Assembly: GCA_017512985.1 (NCBI GenBank)
Contig: JAFWEJ010000017.1
Span: 62,001-126,000 of the forward strand
Length of the DNA: 64,000 nucleotides
Direction of reading: 5' to 3'
Source of the DNA: Clostridia bacterium
Lineage (GTDB): Bacteria > Bacillota > Clostridia > Christensenellales > Aristaeellaceae
In this document: positions 41,641 through 52,146 of the stretch, in pieces
Layout: each line of letters begins with the position of its first letter
Position numbering within the stretch: the first letter of the stretch is position 1
Made by a program: the position numbers and the translations under genes
Notes under the pieces: model-generated
Database searches by the model: none
What the model was told of the DNA's origin: nothing
The model's input: the letters and a program-made list of their open reading frames with translations, nothing else

Positions 41641-41692
41641 TGAACAGAATAAGATACGTTTACTTATGAAAATAATATAGGGGGAATACAGA

Positions 41693-42802
41693 ATGAATCA
41701 GACGGTGAAGAGGATCGTAGATATCCTGTTCCAGGATGTCGCGGAAAATGAAGAAACGAATGCCCTGCATGAAGAGCTGATGAACAACTGCCAGGAGCAT
41801 TACCAGGACCTGATTAACCGGGGGCTGAGCGAGGATGAGGCGGTCGGCGAGGTTGTGGAGAGCCTGAAGGGCATGAAGGACGTGATTGCCCAGTATCCGA
41901 AGAAGACCGGGGCGCCCGCGGGCGCGGCTGCCGGGGATGAAGGAAAGACCTGGGTGTTCAGCGGAATTGACAGCCTGAAGGTAGATACCAGCGACCAGGA
42001 TATTTTTGTCGGGCCTTCCGCGGACGGCAAAGTCCATATTTACTGCGACGATCCGGAAGGACTGAAGACGGAAGCCGACGGAAGCGGGCTGCGCATTGAG
42101 GGCGTGAAGCGGATCGCGAAGGCTGCCTCCTCCGCCTTTGAGATGGAGGAAGGAGAGGAGATCAGCTTTACCGGCCTGCTGAACATGGTCGGCAAGGCAA
42201 TCCGGAATGTGACCAGCTCCCTTACGGCAGGCCCGGCGATCCGGGTGGAAGTGCCGGACGGGCAGATGAAGGAAATTGAACTGGAAAGCCGGAGCGGCGA
42301 CATCGAGTGCAGCTGCGCGATGGCACGGAAGATGACGGCCAGAACCACCAGCGGGGACATTTCACTGGAGCCCGTGACAGAAAAGACCGCGGAAACCCTG
42401 CGGGTCAGCAGTATGAGCGGTGAGGCGGACGTGCACGGATCCGCGCTGGACGCGGAGGTCAGCAGCATGAGTGGCGACGTGACTGTGGACGGCGTGTTTG
42501 AGATCCTGAAGATCCAGAACACGAGCGGCGACGCGGCATTCACCGGAACGGCGCTGGACCTGACGGGACACACCGTGAGCGGCGACCTGACAGTGACGAT
42601 TGAGAATACCGGCCTGAAGAAGATCCTGGCGGAGAGCGTCAGCGGCGACGTGGACATCAGCCTGCCGGACGGCCTGACGGGCGTACACGCGGAGATCTCC
42701 TCCGTCAGCGGAGACTGCCTCTCCCGGGTTTCTGACGCGGGCGCCGGAGCAACAGTCCGGATCCGCGCAAAAAGCATCAGCGGAGACGTTACCGTGCAAT
42801 AA
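41693..42802 (+). CDS. HAAS-domain and DUF4097 beta-repeat protein
   Basis: A 369-residue cytoplasmic-looking protein. The N-terminal HAAS (DUF1700-like) helical domain (about 1-65) includes LINRGLSEDEAVGEVVESL. The rest (about 85-369) is a DUF4097 right-handed beta-solenoid with the recurring phrase SGD or SGE about every 20 residues (RTTSGDISLE, SSMSGEADVHG, SSMSGDVTVDG, NTSGDAAFTG, TVSGDLTVTI, ESVSGDVDISL, SISGDVTVQ). Such proteins are usually paired with a PadR regulator and thought to respond to envelope stress; the mechanism is unknown. It has no membrane segment, unlike many relatives. Confidence 0.9.
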   Translation: MNQTVKRIVDILFQDVAENEETNALHEELMNNCQEHYQDLINRGLSEDEAVGEVVESLKGMKDVIAQYPKKTGAPAGAAAGDEGKTWVFSGIDSLKVDTSDQDIFVGPSADGKVHIYCDDPEGLKTEADGSGLRIEGVKRIAKAASSAFEMEEGEEISFTGLLNMVGKAIRNVTSSLTAGPAIRVEVPDGQMKEIELESRSGDIECSCAMARKMTARTTSGDISLEPVTEKTAETLRVSSMSGEADVHGSALDAEVSSMSGDVTVDGVFEILKIQNTSGDAAFTGTALDLTGHTVSGDLTVTIENTGLKKILAESVSGDVDISLPDGLTGVHAEISSVSGDCLSRVSDAGAGATVRIRAKSISGDVTVQ

Positions 42803-42820
42803 AAAAACATGGTCAACAAG

Positions 42821-42860
42821 AGGAATACCTGTTATAATATACAACAGGTATTCCTTTTTT
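42821..42860 (+). terminator. Terminator after the DUF4097 gene
   Basis: AGGAATACCTGTT and AACAGGTATTCCT form a perfect 13-bp stem around ATAATATAC, followed by TTTTT. It separates the PadR unit from the signalling cluster. The loop side contains TATAAT, so a promoter function on top of it cannot be excluded. Confidence 0.88.
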
Positions 42861-42907
42861 CTGTTTGTATGCAGACGGCCGGACAAGCCGGAAAAGGGGA
42901 GGAATCA

Positions 42908-43834
42908 ATGAAAAGGCATTATTTCCGTGCGGCGGCGAGCCTGATCCTGGGCGCGGCCCTGTGTTTCTGTATGGCTTTTCCGCCTGCCGTGGCAGAAACG
43001 TATTATGTGGAGAACGAGTGGAATTATGTGGACGAATCCATGGATGTGAACCACGGCATTCCCGACAACGCGACGGGCGTGATGGACCGGATCCGGCGCA
43101 AGGGCGTGCTCCGGGTGGCAACGGAGCCGTATTTTCCTCCGTTTGAGTTCATCGATCCCGAGCAGCTGGGCCCGAACCAGTATGTCGGCTCGGACATGAA
43201 GCTGGCTGCGCTGATCGCGGAAAAGCTGGGCGTGGAGCTGGAGATCGTCCCGATGGAGTTTACCCAGGTGCTTCCGGCACTGACGGAAAACCAGTGCGAC
43301 CTGACCATTTCCGCGATTTCCTTTACTCCGAGCCGGGCCTCTTCCTACACGATGTCCAAGGGATATTATTTCCCCGAAACCATGTCCAGCACTTCCTTTA
43401 TCATCCGGGAGGAGGACAGGGAAAAGATCACCTGCATCGAGGACCTGGCCGACAAAACCCTTGTGACCAAGAGCACTTCCCTTCATGAAGCGCTCGCGAC
43501 CAAGCAAATTTTCCGTTACAAAGAATTCCGCCGCGTGTCCTCCGTGCAGGCCGTATATGAAGCCGTGCGGAAGGGCAGGGCGGACGCGGGCATCGTGGAT
43601 ACGGAAACCGCAACCAATTATATCCGGAACAACCAGGACGCCGGCCTGATCCTGGCGGACAACATGTCTTTCTCCATGGAGGAACAGTACCTGGGACACC
43701 GGATTGTGGCAAAAAAAGGTGAACTTCAGCTGATCTACTTTGTGAACGGCGTGATTGACGAGATCCTTGAGGACGGCATGTACACGAAGTGGGTTGAGGA
43801 AGCGCAGGCGCGGGCTACGGAGCTTGGCAAGTAA
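42908..43834 (+). CDS. Family 3 extracellular solute-binding protein, without transporter
   Basis: A 308-residue exported protein. The signal peptide (about 1-26) ends AVAE. The SBP_bac_3 domain (about 50-300) shows GVLRVATEPYFPPFEF, the DMKLAALIAEKLGVELEIVP helix and strand, CDLTISAISFTPSRASSYTMS and TKSTSLHEALATKQI, as in amino-acid-binding proteins. No permease or ATPase genes are present; the following genes are signalling genes, so it may present a ligand to a receptor. ATG 42908 is chosen for the GGGGAGG before it; the longer frame would run through the upstream terminator. Confidence 0.9.
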   Translation: MKRHYFRAAASLILGAALCFCMAFPPAVAETYYVENEWNYVDESMDVNHGIPDNATGVMDRIRRKGVLRVATEPYFPPFEFIDPEQLGPNQYVGSDMKLAALIAEKLGVELEIVPMEFTQVLPALTENQCDLTISAISFTPSRASSYTMSKGYYFPETMSSTSFIIREEDREKITCIEDLADKTLVTKSTSLHEALATKQIFRYKEFRRVSSVQAVYEAVRKGRADAGIVDTETATNYIRNNQDAGLILADNMSFSMEEQYLGHRIVAKKGELQLIYFVNGVIDEILEDGMYTKWVEEAQARATELGK

Positions 43835-43867
43835 TTGTTACGGCACCGGCTGAGCGCTGAAGGGAGA

Positions 43868-46800
43868 ATGCACGTGAAGAGCAGAAAAGCATATATCGCG
43901 CTGTTTTGTCTGCTGATCCTGAGTGCCCTGTTTATGAACTGGGGCGGGGACCAGATGGTTTCACGCTGGAACTGGCCGGTCTGGCTGGATTCGGCAGGCA
44001 CGATGCTGGTCGCCTACCTGCTCGGCCCCTGGTGTGCCGCGATTGTCGGCGCGACCACGAATATCCTGGGCGAGATCCTGTACGGCACTCCCTGGTGGTA
44101 CACCGTGATCAGCATCCTGATCGGCCTGATTGCCGGTTTTGCAGCCAGGCGGAAGATGCTGGATAATTTCCTGGGCACGCTGACCACCGGCGCAATCATG
44201 GCCGCGGCGGTCGCGCTCGCCGCCTATCCCATCAACCTGATCCTGAACAACTGCAGCACCGGCAACAACTGGGGCGACGCCGTGATCGGCTTCCTCGGGG
44301 AAGCCGGAATCCCGAGCTGGGCCAGCCTGCTGCTCGGCGAACTGTATGTGGAGCTGCTGGACAAGGTATTCATCCTGGTAGTTATTTTCGTGGCCACAAG
44401 GGTGATCAATATCGTCCGGAAAAAGTGGCTTTCCGGCGGCAAGACAGCAAAGGAAGAGAAAAAGGAAGAAGAAAACTCCGCGGCGGTGAAGGCGCTCGCG
44501 CTGCTGCTTGCCGCAGGGCTGGGCCTGTCCTGCTACGGTTTCGCGCCGGCCGCGCGGGCTGAAGAGACGGACACTGCCGCCGAGATCAACTATAACGACT
44601 ACGTCCAGACCATCTATTCCAGCACGAACGGCCTGCCCTGCGGCGAGGCGAACGACATCGCCATTACCGGGGACGGCATCATCTGGATCGGCACGTACGC
44701 AGGCCTGTACCGCTATAACGGCCGGGAATTCCGCTGGATGGACGGGTTTGACTCCGTCCGCAACGTGAACTGCCTGTATGTGGACGAGGAAGGGCGGCTG
44801 TGGATCGGCACGAACGACAACGGCCTTTCCATTGTGATCAATGAGCAGGTGGTCAACGTCATTGACCAGAGCCAGAGCCTGCCGGCAAACTCGATCAAGG
44901 ATATTATCAAGAGTTCCGACGGTTACTACTATATCGGTACGACCAGCAGCATGCAGATCCTGACGCTGAACAACGGCCTGAAGCGGCTGAACACCCTTTC
45001 AGAGGTGGATTACGCCGATCACCTGGCCGCGGACAGCAAGGGCAACGTGGCCGCGGTGACCAACAACGGAACCCTGTTCCTGCTGCAGCAGGGCCAGATC
45101 CTGTCCTCCCGCCAGCTGCCGGAGCGGCAGGACACCTTCCGAAGCTGCGCATTCGACCCGGACGGATACCTGCTGGCCGCTACGTCGGGCAATGAAATCT
45201 TCCGCTTTGATATCAGCAAGGGCTGGTTCGAGCTGGCGGACATCCGGGAATGCTCCGGCCTCCAGAACATCAAGAACATGTATTTCATGGAGAACGGGCA
45301 GATGTTCATCTGCGCGGACAACGGCGTCGCCTACATTGATACGAACGGCGAATACGAGAAGATCAATACCAACGATTTCAACAACTCCATTGACAACATG
45401 CTGGTGGACTACCAGGGCAACCTGTGGTTCACATCCTCCCGCCTGGGCCTGCTGCGCATGGCCTCGTCCGATTTCCGGGACATTTACACGACCGCCGGCA
45501 TGGACAACCGCGTGACCAACACGATTGTGGAATGGAACGGCGTGTATTATTTCGGTACGGACAAGGGCATGGACGCGGTGGACCTGAAGGGGAAGCACCG
45601 CGTGCAGAACGAGCTGACGGAACGCTTTACCGGGATCCGCATCCGCTGTATGACCGTGGACGACGAGAACCACCTGTGGGTCTGCACCCACAGCGCCGGG
45701 CTGGTGGAGTATGACCCGGACGGAACGGAATATGTCTACAACAAGCAGAACGGCCTGTTCGGCAACAAGGCGCGTGTAGTGACCCAGCTGCGGGACGGCA
45801 CGATCCTCGCGTCCAGCGAGATCGGACTGGGTTTCTTCAGGGACCACCAGGTGGAGACGCTGCTTTCCTACGCCGGCACCCGGATCAGCAGCAACACGGT
45901 GATGACCATGACGGAACTGCCGGATGGAACGATCCTGGCCGGCACGGACGGAAATGGCATCGCCGTAATCGAAGACCGGAAGGTGACCCGGATGCTGACG
46001 CGGGCGAACGGCCTGAGCAGCGAGGTCATCCTGCGCACGGTCCTGGACGCGAAGACCGGCGGCGTGTTTGTTGTGACGAGCAACGGGCTGTGCTACATGA
46101 ACACGGACGAGACCATCCGGACCTTAGACAACTTCCCGTATTTCAACAACTATGATATCTGGATCAAGGGCACGGACGGGCTGTTTGTGCTGTCCAGCGC
46201 AGGCATCTATACCGTGGACCGGAACGAGCTGCTCAGCGGCAAGGACGAGATTTCCTACGACCTGCTGGATTCCCGGCGGGGCCTGAACAGCAGCCTGACG
46301 GCGAACAGCTGGACCTGGTTCAACGACGAAACCGGGGAACTGTACCTGGCCTGCGACACGGGCGTGTTCGTAATCAACACGAACAGCTTTTCATCGGGAA
46401 CGAAAGTCTACCGGCTGAGCGTTCCTGCCATTAAGATGGACGGTGTGTCACACCGGGTGGACCGGAGCGTGACGCAGAAGATTTCCCGGGGCGTCAGCCG
46501 CCTGGAAATCCAGCCCGAAGTTATCAACTACACAATCCAGGATCCAAGCGTAGGATACATGCTCGAAGGATTTGACACCGGCTGGACCATTGTTCCGCAG
46601 AACGCGCTTGGCACGATTTCCTACACGAACCTGCCGGCAGGGAACTATGTGTTCCACCTGGCCGTGTTTGACAACAACCAGGAGAACATCCTGGTGGAAC
46701 GCACCTACCGCTTCACCAAAGAGAAGGAGATGTACGACAACAGCTGGTTCATTTTCTATATGCTCTCGGTCCCGATGTTTACGGTGGGCTGGGTGACCTG

Positions 46801-47584
46801 GCTGCTGGTCAAACGCCATGAGCGGAAGATGGAAGAACAACTGGCCATGGCGAACCGGCAGATCGAGATGGGCAAGCAGACGGTTATTGCAATCGCCCGC
46901 ACGGTCGACGCCAAGGACCAGCGCACCAGCGACCACAGCCGGCGAGTGGCCATCTATTCCAAACAGATCGCCAAGGAATACGGGCTGGATGAAAAACAGT
47001 GCCGGGATATCGAATGGGCGGCGCAGATGCACGATATCGGCAAGATCGGAATACCGGACGCAATCCTGAACAAGCCGTCCCGGCTGACGGACGAGGAATA
47101 CGCCACCATGAAATCCCATACTGTGCGCGGCGCGGAGATCCTGAAGGACTTTACGCTCCTGGACAACGTCATCGACGGCGCGCAGTACCATCACGAACGC
47201 TACGACGGGCGCGGTTATCCGCAGGGCCTGAGCGGGGAGGACATCCCGCTGTTTGCCCGGATCATCGGCGTGGCGGACGCCTTCGACGCGATGACGGCGA
47301 ACCGTGTTTACCGCCAGCAGATGGACTTCAGCTATGTGCTGGGTGAAATGGAGAGGGGACGCGGCACGCAGTTCGATCCCCGGTTTGTGGATATTTTGCT
47401 GAAGCTGATCAACGACGGCACGATCGACCTGAACTCGCTGTACCACGTTTCAAAGGAGGACAGTGACCAGGCGGAAAAAGCCGCGGCGGAAGCCAGGGCA
47501 TCCGGGGAAAAGACGGAAGCGAGCTCGTACAGTTCCGGCAGCATCTCTGAACGGAAGGATCCGGAAAAGGGAGGCAAAGCATGA
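43868..47584 (+). CDS. HD-GYP phosphodiesterase fused to a membrane domain and a ligand-sensing propeller
   Basis: A 1,238-residue receptor. Residues 1-185 hold about six hydrophobic segments with GPWCAAIVGATTNILGEIL and YPINLIL, like the S component of ECF vitamin transporters. After a charged loop and another hydrophobic segment (about 205-225), a seven-blade-type propeller of Reg_prop repeats follows (about 240-830; IWIGTYAGLYRYNG, LWIGTNDNGLSIV, LWFTSSRLGLLRM), then a Y_Y_Y-type Ig domain (about 860-945), a membrane helix (about 960-982) and an HD-GYP domain. HD is at residues 1055-1056 (MHDIGKIGIP) and GYP in HHERYDGRGYP, so the cyclic-di-GMP hydrolase should be active. The start may be GTG 43874 instead, better spaced from GGGAG. 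The stop overlaps the BMP gene. Confidence 0.9.
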   Translation: MHVKSRKAYIALFCLLILSALFMNWGGDQMVSRWNWPVWLDSAGTMLVAYLLGPWCAAIVGATTNILGEILYGTPWWYTVISILIGLIAGFAARRKMLDNFLGTLTTGAIMAAAVALAAYPINLILNNCSTGNNWGDAVIGFLGEAGIPSWASLLLGELYVELLDKVFILVVIFVATRVINIVRKKWLSGGKTAKEEKKEEENSAAVKALALLLAAGLGLSCYGFAPAARAEETDTAAEINYNDYVQTIYSSTNGLPCGEANDIAITGDGIIWIGTYAGLYRYNGREFRWMDGFDSVRNVNCLYVDEEGRLWIGTNDNGLSIVINEQVVNVIDQSQSLPANSIKDIIKSSDGYYYIGTTSSMQILTLNNGLKRLNTLSEVDYADHLAADSKGNVAAVTNNGTLFLLQQGQILSSRQLPERQDTFRSCAFDPDGYLLAATSGNEIFRFDISKGWFELADIRECSGLQNIKNMYFMENGQMFICADNGVAYIDTNGEYEKINTNDFNNSIDNMLVDYQGNLWFTSSRLGLLRMASSDFRDIYTTAGMDNRVTNTIVEWNGVYYFGTDKGMDAVDLKGKHRVQNELTERFTGIRIRCMTVDDENHLWVCTHSAGLVEYDPDGTEYVYNKQNGLFGNKARVVTQLRDGTILASSEIGLGFFRDHQVETLLSYAGTRISSNTVMTMTELPDGTILAGTDGNGIAVIEDRKVTRMLTRANGLSSEVILRTVLDAKTGGVFVVTSNGLCYMNTDETIRTLDNFPYFNNYDIWIKGTDGLFVLSSAGIYTVDRNELLSGKDEISYDLLDSRRGLNSSLTANSWTWFNDETGELYLACDTGVFVINTNSFSSGTKVYRLSVPAIKMDGVSHRVDRSVTQKISRGVSRLEIQPEVINYTIQDPSVGYMLEGFDTGWTIVPQNALGTISYTNLPAGNYVFHLAVFDNNQENILVERTYRFTKEKEMYDNSWFIFYMLSVPMFTVGWVTWLLVKRHERKMEEQLAMANRQIEMGKQTVIAIARTVDAKDQRTSDHSRRVAIYSKQIAKEYGLDEKQCRDIEWAAQMHDIGKIGIPDAILNKPSRLTDEEYATMKSHTVRGAEILKDFTLLDNVIDGAQYHHERYDGRGYPQGLSGEDIPLFARIIGVADAFDAMTANRVYRQQMDFSYVLGEMERGRGTQFDPRFVDILLKLINDGTIDLNSLYHVSKEDSDQAEKAAAEARASGEKTEASSYSSGSISERKDPEKGGKA

Positions 47585-48774
47585 AAAAGCAGATTATCAT
47601 GACAGCAATCATCTGCGCCGTCGTGCTTGCGGCGGCGTCGATCCTGAGCGGATTCTGGGACATGACGCAGAGCCCGGGAGTCCTGAAGGTGGGCTTTGTC
47701 TATTCGGAGGACGAGAGCACGCCCTATACCGCCAATTTTGTCAAGGCGCAGCGGGCACTGGAAGACGAATACGGCAGCAAGATCGAGATCCTTGCCAGGA
47801 GCAATGTTCTCAGCCGGGAATGCGAGACGCCCATCCGCGACCTGATCCGGGACGGCGTGAAGATTCTGTTCATCAACATGGACACGGATATCCCGGTGAC
47901 GCTGGCGCGGGAATTCCCGCAGGTGCAGTTCTGCCAGGCTTCCATGCCGACGATCAGCATTGAGGGCACACCGGAAAACTACCATACATTCAACGGGGAG
48001 ATCTACCAGGCGCGCTACGTCAGCGGCATTGCCGCCGGCATGAAACTCCGGCAGCTGCTGGACAGCGGAGCGCTGCTTCCGCAGGACGCGCTGGTGGGGT
48101 ATGTCGGCGCAAACTCAACGGCGGAGGTTATCTCCGGATATACTGCTTTCCTGCTGGGCGTCAGGAGCGTGGCTCCGGAAGCGACGATGCGGGTTCGCTA
48201 TACGGGCAGCTGGAGCAACTTTGCCGCGGAGAAGGAACAGACCCGGGAACTGATCAAAGAGGGCTGCGTAATCATCGCACAGCATGTGAACACCACCGCG
48301 CCGGCCGTGGTCTGTGAAGAGGCCGCGGCGGCCGGACAGACGGTATATCATGTCGGATACCACCAGAGCATGGTCGATATCGCGCCGTCCTCCTCCCTGA
48401 CGAGCGTCCGGACCAACTGGGCGCCGTACGCGATCCAGGCGGTGCGGGCCGTGATGAACAACGAGGCAATCGAGAAGGTTGTGGAAGCGCATGCCCACGG
48501 CCGGGACCTGAGCGCGGGATTTGAATACGGATGGGTGGAACTGCTGGAGCTGAACAAGTTCATCGCGGCGGAAGGCACCCAGGAGAAGGTCAACAATGCG
48601 ATCGAAAACCTGAAAAGGGGAAGGATCAAGGTGTTCAGCGGGAATTATACCGGCGTGAACCCGATCAATCCCGCGGATACGATCGATTTGAACGCGGGAT
48701 ATATCGAATGCCAGTATTCTTCCAATCCATCGTTCGGATATGTGCTGAGGGACTACATCACGGTGGAAAACTAA
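47581..48774 (+). CDS. BMP-family extracellular solute-binding protein
   Basis: A 397-residue exported protein; an uncleaved or cleaved N-terminal hydrophobic segment (about 4-25) lacks a lipobox. The domain (about 33-390) matches the basic membrane protein/PnrA family, whose known members bind purine nucleosides or riboflavin-like ligands: VLKVGFVYSEDESTPYTANF, an IRDGVKILFINMDT strand, GIAAGMKLRQLL, VGYVGANSTAEVISGYTAFLLG and HVGYHQSMVDIAP. It overlaps the HD-GYP receptor gene by four bases (ATGA), so the two are made together; it is plausibly the ligand-delivery partner of that receptor. No transporter is encoded nearby. Confidence 0.9.
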   Translation: MKKQIIMTAIICAVVLAAASILSGFWDMTQSPGVLKVGFVYSEDESTPYTANFVKAQRALEDEYGSKIEILARSNVLSRECETPIRDLIRDGVKILFINMDTDIPVTLAREFPQVQFCQASMPTISIEGTPENYHTFNGEIYQARYVSGIAAGMKLRQLLDSGALLPQDALVGYVGANSTAEVISGYTAFLLGVRSVAPEATMRVRYTGSWSNFAAEKEQTRELIKEGCVIIAQHVNTTAPAVVCEEAAAAGQTVYHVGYHQSMVDIAPSSSLTSVRTNWAPYAIQAVRAVMNNEAIEKVVEAHAHGRDLSAGFEYGWVELLELNKFIAAEGTQEKVNNAIENLKRGRIKVFSGNYTGVNPINPADTIDLNAGYIECQYSSNPSFGYVLRDYITVEN

Positions 48775-48779
48775 AATCA

Positions 48780-49020
48780 TAATTTTGCGATCGCTGTTAT
48801 CCGCAATCTCAACGGTCGTGACTCCACACTGTGGAGATCACTCTCTTTCGACTGATCTCAGAACCGATGAGATTCCTGCCACTGGCAGTCATCGGATCTT
48901 AGTCCAAAGCTCTTTTAGAGCTTTGACAGCTGTAGCATGGGAACCATTAGCCATGCTGAAGCATGGATGGCTCCTCAGGTGCGCGGGACGGACGGACCGC
49001 GCACCGATGGCATAACGAAC
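48780..49020. other. Densely folded non-coding stretch between the BMP gene and the first hybrid kinase
   Basis: About 240 bases with at least five consecutive stem-loops: CTCCACACTGTGGAG (48821-48836 area), CGATGA...TCATCG enclosing TGCCACTGGCA (48865-48894 area), AAAGCTCTTTTAGAGCTTT (48905-48923 area), AGCATGG...CCATGCT then AGCCATGC...GCATGGATGGCT (alternative pairings, 48934-48972 area), and GGTGCGCGG...CCGCGCACC (48977-49005 area). No coding frame is credible. It could be a structured leader RNA of the kinase gene or an inserted palindromic element. Confidence 0.6.
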
Positions 49021-49039
49021 GACTGAGGGGGAGCTCCGG

Positions 49040-52000
49040 ATGAAAAACGAACGGAAAAACCTGACGATCCGCATTGCGGTGATCGGCGGGATTGTTGTGG
49101 CCGCGATCCTGGTGATCGGCACGATCTGGATGGATCAGAGCGCCCGCCGTGATACGGACGACGCAGCCCGTTCCGTGAGCCTGCTGTATCTGGACGAACT
49201 GGCCGGCCGGCGGGGACAGGTGGTGGAGGAAACCCTCAATGATGATATCGGGAAGATCAGGGTCGCCGTTGAGCTGATGACGGATGAAGACCTGAGCAAC
49301 ATTGAACACCTGCAGGCTTACCAGACCCGGATGAAAAAACTGTACGATCTGGAAAAATTCGCATTTGTCGATGCAGACGGACTGATCTATACCTCCCGGG
49401 GAACACAGACGAATATCGAAGATTACCAGTTTGAGCATACGTCGCTGGAAAAGCCGGAGATATCCCTTGTCAATACTGAAAGCACGGAGAACAGAAAGGT
49501 TGTTATCGCGGTACCGGTGGACCGGACGCTGGGTAATAAACGCCTGACGGTATGTTTCATGGAGATCGACATGGCGGTGATGCTGGGATCTGTTTCGGTG
49601 ACCCAAAATACGGATTCCACCTATTGCAATATCTATACTGCCGACGGTATCCCGCTGAGCAACCAGGTTCTGGCCGGAACCGCAACAGAGAGCAACCTGT
49701 TTGACGCGCTGGCCAACGCATCCTTCCGGGAGGGGTACTCCCTGGAACAGGTGAGAGCGGACTTTGTACAGAAAAAGCGGGGAATTGCCTCATTCAACTA
49801 CAACGGCGCGCGGGAAATGCTCAGCTATGTGCCCGTGAAGGACACGGACTGGTTCCTGACCTATCTGATCCGTGAGAAAGTGATCAGCGACCGGATCGGC
49901 GCCGTTTCGAACGGGATCATCACCCGAAGCCTGGTTCAGTCCCTGCTGGCAGCACTGGCGCTGGCGGGCCTGTTCACGTTCATCATCCGCCAGATCCGGA
50001 AGAATGCGAAGCTGCAGCTGGAAAAAGAAACCTCCGAGGCGGAAAACCGGGCACGGCACGAGGAGATGGAGCAACGACTGGCCCTTCAGGATCAGCTGCT
50101 GGCGCAGAAAACCCAACAGGAGGAACAGGGCAAGCTGATTACGGCACTGGCATCCGACTACCGGAGCGTCTACTATCTGGAACTGGATCAGAACCGGGGT
50201 GTGTGCTACCAGGCACGGACTGACCTGCACGGCTTCAGGGCGGGAGAGACTTTCAACTATCTGGAATCCGTGACCGCCTACTGCAACAAATATCTCCTGG
50301 AACCGTACCGGGAGGACTTCCTGAAGTTCATCCAGCCGGACCACATCCGGGAAGGACTGAAGGAAAACCTGGTGATCTCCTACCGTTACCTGATCAATGT
50401 GGACGGAAAGGAATCCTGGGAGGCGGTCCGCTTTGCGGGCGTGCGCCATCCGGAGGACAGGGAAGATCACCTTGTGCACAGCGTAGGCGCGTGCTTTGCA
50501 GACGTGGACGCCGAAACGCGTGAGGCGCTGGCGCAGCAGCAGGCCCTGGGCGAGGCGCTGGCCGCGGCGGAACAGGCCAGCAAGGCCAAAACTGCCTTCC
50601 TGAGCAACATGAGCCATGAGATCCGGACGCCCATGAACGCGATCATCGGCCTGAACAATATCGCACTCAACGAGCCGGACGTATCTGAGAAGCTGCGGGG
50701 ATACCTGACCAAGACCGGAGAGAGTGCTCAGCACCTGCTGGGGATTATCAACGATATCCTGGACATGTCCCGGATCGAGTCCGGCCGGATGGTGATCAAG
50801 AATGAAGAATTCTCCTTTGCCAAGAACCTGGAACAGGTGAACACCATCATCAGCGGCCAGTGCGCGGAAAAAGGCCTGACCTACGAATGCCGGATGATCG
50901 GAAAGATCGACGATTACTACATCGGCGACGGCATGAAGCTGCGCCAGGTGATGATCAATATCCTGAGCAACGCCGTAAAGTTCACGCCGGAAGGCGGCAC
51001 AGTGACTTTCGTGATCGAGGAAGGTCCGCGGTACAACGGCAACGCGACCCTGAAGATGATCTTTAAAGATACGGGTATCGGCATGAGCAGGGAATTCCTG
51101 CCGCACCTGTTTGACGCCTTCGCCCAGGAAGATTCCTCCTCCACGAACAAATACGGCAGCACAGGCCTGGGCATGCCCATCACGAAGAGCATCGTGGAGA
51201 TGATGAACGGCCATATCGACGTGGAAAGCGAGAAGGGGAAGGGAACCACCTTCATCGTAACGGTGACGCTGACCGAATCCGACCGGAAGGACGGTCTGCC
51301 GGAAGGAGAACTGAACCCGAAGGAAATGAGCGTGCTGGTGATCGATGACGACCCGATCGCGCTGGAGCACGCCCAGATCGTGCTGGGCCAGATCGGCGTC
51401 AACTGCGAAACGGCGCAGTCCGGCGAGGAAGCGATCGAAATGGTGCAGATCCGCCACGGACGCAGGGCGGATTACGACCTGCTGCTGGTGGACTGGAAGA
51501 TGCCGGAGATGGACGGCGTGGAAACGACCCGCCGGATCCGGGCGATTGTCGGAAACGAAACGCCGATCATCATCCTAACATCGTACAACTGGGACGAAGT
51601 GGCGGAGGAGGCCCGCAGCGCGGGCGTGGACACCTTCGTCGCAAAACCGCTGTTTGCCGGCAGCGTGATGGACGAATTCCGGGAGGCGTTCAAGCGGAAG
51701 AACGCAGACACAGTCCGGGAAGCCGCCGACCTGAAGGGCCGGCACATCCTGCTGGCCGAAGACGTGGCGGTGAACGCCGAGATCATGGTCATGGTGCTGA
51801 ACATGCGGGAAATCGAGGTTGACGTGGCGGAGAACGGCCGGATCGCGGTGGAACTGTATGAATCCCATCCGGAAGGGTATTACGACGCGATCCTGATGGA
51901 TATGCGGATGCCGGAGATGGACGGACTGGAAGCGACGAGGAAGATCCGGCACACGGGCCGGCGGGACGCCATGACCATCCCGATCATCGCGCTGACGGCC

Positions 52001-52117
52001 AACGCCTTTGACGAAGACGTTCAGCGCAGCCTGCAGGCAGGACTGAACGCACACCTTTCAAAGCCGGTGGAACCGGAAACGCTGTTTGAAACGCTGGAGA
52101 GCCTGATCCGCCCTTAA
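49040..52117 (+). CDS. Hybrid histidine kinase with two receiver domains
   Basis: A 1,025-residue membrane receptor. Membrane helix 1 (about 10-32), an extracellular Cache-like sensor (about 33-290), membrane helix 2 (about 292-316), then a PAS-like region (about 365-500), HisKA with the phospho-accepting His526 in [13 protein letters not shown], HATPase_c (about 635-755, with N-box [13 protein letters not shown] and GLGMPI), and two receiver domains with Asp818 ([10 protein letters not shown]) and Asp954 ([10 protein letters not shown]). There is no HPt domain; a stand-alone HPt protein is encoded 4.7 kb downstream. The start is at ATG 49040 behind GAGGGGGAG. It is likely the top of a phosphorelay. 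Confidence 0.95.
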   Translation: MKNERKNLTIRIAVIGGIVVAAILVIGTIWMDQSARRDTDDAARSVSLLYLDELAGRRGQVVEETLNDDIGKIRVAVELMTDEDLSNIEHLQAYQTRMKKLYDLEKFAFVDADGLIYTSRGTQTNIEDYQFEHTSLEKPEISLVNTESTENRKVVIAVPVDRTLGNKRLTVCFMEIDMAVMLGSVSVTQNTDSTYCNIYTADGIPLSNQVLAGTATESNLFDALANASFREGYSLEQVRADFVQKKRGIASFNYNGAREMLSYVPVKDTDWFLTYLIREKVISDRIGAVSNGIITRSLVQSLLAALALAGLFTFIIRQIRKNAKLQLEKETSEAENRARHEEMEQRLALQDQLLAQKTQQEEQGKLITALASDYRSVYYLELDQNRGVCYQARTDLHGFRAGETFNYLESVTAYCNKYLLEPYREDFLKFIQPDHIREGLKENLVISYRYLINVDGKESWEAVRFAGVRHPEDREDHLVHSVGACFADVDAETREALAQQQALGEALAAAEQASKAKTAFLSNMSHEIRTPMNAIIGLNNIALNEPDVSEKLRGYLTKTGESAQHLLGIINDILDMSRIESGRMVIKNEEFSFAKNLEQVNTIISGQCAEKGLTYECRMIGKIDDYYIGDGMKLRQVMINILSNAVKFTPEGGTVTFVIEEGPRYNGNATLKMIFKDTGIGMSREFLPHLFDAFAQEDSSSTNKYGSTGLGMPITKSIVEMMNGHIDVESEKGKGTTFIVTVTLTESDRKDGLPEGELNPKEMSVLVIDDDPIALEHAQIVLGQIGVNCETAQSGEEAIEMVQIRHGRRADYDLLLVDWKMPEMDGVETTRRIRAIVGNETPIIILTSYNWDEVAEEARSAGVDTFVAKPLFAGSVMDEFREAFKRKNADTVREAADLKGRHILLAEDVAVNAEIMVMVLNMREIEVDVAENGRIAVELYESHPEGYYDAILMDMRMPEMDGLEATRKIRHTGRRDAMTIPIIALTANAFDEDVQRSLQAGLNAHLSKPVEPETLFETLESLIRP

Positions 52118-52146
52118 GGCGCTGCGAAACGGAGGAAACGACTGAA

